A stretch of 64,000 nt of DNA from positions 434,001-498,000 of the forward strand of contig JAXMGD010000001.1 of NCBI GenBank assembly GCA_046347475.1. Reading direction: 5' to 3'. Below the pieces are notes generated by a model. It did no database searches. It saw only the letters and a list, made by a program, of their open reading frames with translations, and was not told the origin of the DNA. This DNA comes from CAMCXE01 sp046347475. Lineage in GTDB: Bacteria > Pseudomonadota > Gammaproteobacteria > Pseudomonadales > Cellvibrionaceae. Both the position numbers and the translations under genes were made by a program. Positions 62,618 through 64,000 of this stretch are shown here, piece by piece; the first letter of the stretch is position 1, and each line of letters starts with the position of its first letter.

Positions 62618-63592
62618 TTAACTGGGCAAAAATGCGTCGGCAAAAATATCGGTTAGGTTAGCACCGGCTAAAAAACACTGTTTTTTAAGCTTCTGTACAA
62701 AACTCGGGGCCCCGCAAATATAGGCTTGCTTGCCGCTCATATCCGGTAACAATTCGCGAATTTTGCTGTAAATATCGCCCACCTCGTAGGTGTCGCTGTG
62801 TTGGCCTGCCTGCTGCACTATGTAATAAATATGCACATTGGGCGCTGCGGCCACCTGGTGCAAGCCGGGTAAAGGGTAGAGGCCATGCTCTTCTTTTGCG
62901 CCCATCACACAATAAATGGGCCCTTGATGGCCCGCCTTAAGCGCCGCGCGGGCGACGCCTAAAATAGGTGCCATGCCAGTGCCAATGGCGGCGAGTAACA
63001 GCGGCTGGGACAGGCTGTGGGCTTGGTAAAAACACCGGCCCATAGGCCCTTCGACCCACACCGGGCTGCCCAGCGGAATATGGGCCAGATATTTGCTCAT
63101 GCGGCCATCGGGTAAGACTCGGATGTGAAATTCTAAATGGGCCTCTTGGGGGAGGCTGGCCAAGGAATAACAGCGCCCCATCTGGTGCAAATCCTCGGCG
63201 GCGCCTTCGACGGCAAACAAGCGCACAAATTGGCCGGGCTGATAATCGAAGGGTTTGCTCACGCACAGTTGCAAAATGTCGCCTTTTAACCAGCGTTGGC
63301 GCAGCACTTCACTGGCGTAGCGGGTGGCCGAGGCCTGAGGGGTTTGCGCGCGCAGGGTGCCGCTCACAGAGCACGCACAGGCCATGGCTAAGCCCTGTGC
63401 GGTTTGGTGGGCAGAGAGCCCCTCCTGGGCGCGCGGGTTAATCTGGCCTTCTAACACCTGCACCAAACAGCCTTGGCAAACCCCCGCACCGCAGCCGCGG
63501 CGCGGATTGAGGCCGCGTTGCTCAAGGGCTGTTAGCAGGTTGGCGCCTTCTTCTAGCTCGAAGACCTGCCGGTTAAATTCAACCAGGGCCAT
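62618..63592 (-). CDS. [2Fe-2S] ferredoxin-FAD-NAD(P)H reductase
   Basis: A 324-residue electron-transfer protein. Residues 1-90 are a plant-type [2Fe-2S] domain (RRGCGAGVCQGCLVQV, CX4CX2C, and a later Cys in AMACAC). Then come an FAD domain (GRCYSLASLP, the RxYS motif) and an NAD domain (AAIGTGMAPILG, CVMGAKEEHGLYPL, YICGAPSFV). The layout matches phenol hydroxylase/Hmp-type reductases. The start codon lies one base after the stop of the truncated haemoglobin gene (TAACATG), so they form one unit; the reductase could re-reduce the globin. The ATG at 63592 is chosen over a longer reading. Confidence 0.9.
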   Translation of the reverse strand: MALVEFNRQVFELEEGANLLTALEQRGLNPRRGCGAGVCQGCLVQVLEGQINPRAQEGLSAHQTAQGLAMACACSVSGTLRAQTPQASATRYASEVLRQRWLKGDILQLCVSKPFDYQPGQFVRLFAVEGAAEDLHQMGRCYSLASLPQEAHLEFHIRVLPDGRMSKYLAHIPLGSPVWVEGPMGRCFYQAHSLSQPLLLAAIGTGMAPILGVARAALKAGHQGPIYCVMGAKEEHGLYPLPGLHQVAAAPNVHIYYIVQQAGQHSDTYEVGDIYSKIRELLPDMSGKQAYICGAPSFVQKLKKQCFLAGANLTDIFADAFLPS

Positions 63593-63593
63593 G

Positions 63594-63947
63594 TTACTGG
63601 TTGAGCACATCCGCCTTAACGCTGTGCGCCAAGGTGGCAATTTGCGCTATGTCTTCAGCGGCCACGCCCAATTGGGTGAGGGTGCTGGCCAGGTGTTCAA
63701 CCACGGCATCAAAATGGGTTTCGGTAAGATTCATACCTGCGTGGGCCTTGCGCATATCAAGCCCGGTGTATTGGTTGGGGCCGCCAAATACCATAGTTAA
63801 AAAAGCTTTTTGTTTGGCCGCCTGCCGCTCCATATCAACGCTTTCAAAAAAATGGCTGATGCGCTCGTCACCCAGTACTTTGCGATAAAAAATATTCACC
63901 GCCGCGTCAACCGCCGGCGCACCACCAATACGTTCAAAAAGGCTCAT
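63594..63947 (-). CDS. Truncated haemoglobin (group I)
   Basis: A 117-residue 2-on-2 globin. Motifs: SLFERIGGAPAVDAAVNIFY, then FFESVDMERQAAKQKAFL, MVFGGPNQYTGLDMRKAH with the proximal His, and NLTETHFDAVVEHL. Group I truncated haemoglobins (TrHbN) bind O2 and NO and can detoxify NO as a dioxygenase if a reductase is supplied. The adjacent gene encodes exactly such a reductase. It overlaps by four bases (ATGA) an upstream frame that runs to the window end. Confidence 0.92.
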   Translation of the reverse strand: MSLFERIGGAPAVDAAVNIFYRKVLGDERISHFFESVDMERQAAKQKAFLTMVFGGPNQYTGLDMRKAHAGMNLTETHFDAVVEHLASTLTQLGVAAEDIAQIATLAHSVKADVLNQ

Positions 63948-64000
63948 AGGCAGAACTCTTCTAATAAGTGAGTAGATTTAAATAAGGCCTGCACACCAAT
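63944..64000 (-). CDS. End of an upstream gene (partial, unidentified)
   Basis: On the minus strand the frame is open from base 64000 and stops at TGA 63944-63946, which overlaps the globin ATG (ATGA). Only 18 residues are visible (IGVQALFKSTHLLEEFCL). The tight overlap suggests a real upstream gene in the same operon; no identity can be given. Confidence 0.45.
   Translation of the reverse strand: MGVQALFKSTHLLEEFCL

Noticed and set aside
1..64000. CRISPR arrays, rRNA, tRNA, transposases and integrases
   Set aside because: Looked for on both strands; the repetitive DNA seen is either protein-coding tandem repeats or dispersed palindromes, not spaced direct repeats, and no RNA gene or recombinase was recognised.

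Overview
The window looks like a chromosomal segment of a polysaccharide-degrading, free-living gammaproteobacterium, most likely a Cellvibrio-like member of the Cellvibrionaceae. This rests on the gene content: gammaproteobacterial housekeeping blocks (phoB; argC-bactofilin-erpA-anmK-M23 peptidase-tyrS; rsmI/lpoA-yraN-diaA-BON lipoprotein), a GH9 cellulase-family enzyme, and a TonB-dependent receptor linked to tryptophan-halogenase-like flavoproteins. No rRNA, tRNA, CRISPR array, transposase or integrase was found. Species assignment is an inference.

Layout. 1-8 kb: end of phoB, then a very large modular surface lipoprotein (thrombospondin type 3 repeats, then beta-propeller and PKD modules), a tiny lipoprotein and a secreted Q/R/E-rich coiled-coil protein. 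8-15.3 kb: a VF530-type protein overlapping a MATE exporter, mgtE, then ovothiol synthesis genes (ovoA and a PatB/MalY-type C-S lyase, candidate ovoB) separated by palindromic repeats. 15.5-25.4 kb: accessory stretch with a hypothetical protein carrying an RX4H motif, a Fic protein with a repeat-bearing promoter, a TauE/SafE transporter, a glycine-zipper protein, a NIT-like sensor, about 1.8 kb with no recognisable gene, and a bacterial homologue of the eukaryotic ALG10 glucosyltransferase. 25.4-34.1 kb: DUF6279-like lipoprotein, a HExxH protein with a small partner, an RDD protein, and a 1858-residue hybrid histidine kinase with a 32-copy 9-bp repeat in its linker. 34.1-43.8 kb: thiE-hemJ, a ClC transporter, and the conserved argC-to-tyrS block.

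43.8-53.5 kb is the most unusual region: a TonB-dependent receptor with its own sigma70-like promoter, a strong terminator, then three co-directional halogenase-family genes. The first and third keep the flavin and catalytic motifs; the middle one has lost them. A convergent S9-family peptidase has Asn where the nucleophilic Ser is expected. Together these suggest a nutrient-uptake/modification locus that includes two probable pseudoenzymes.

53.6-58 kb is a conserved envelope/replication block (BON lipoprotein, diaA, yraN, lpoA, rsmI). 58-64 kb holds a 104-bp nested hairpin element, a GH9 enzyme, hemB, and a two-gene unit of a [2Fe-2S]/FAD reductase plus a truncated haemoglobin, probably a split counterpart of flavohaemoglobin. 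Palindromic repeat elements sit in many intergenic gaps.
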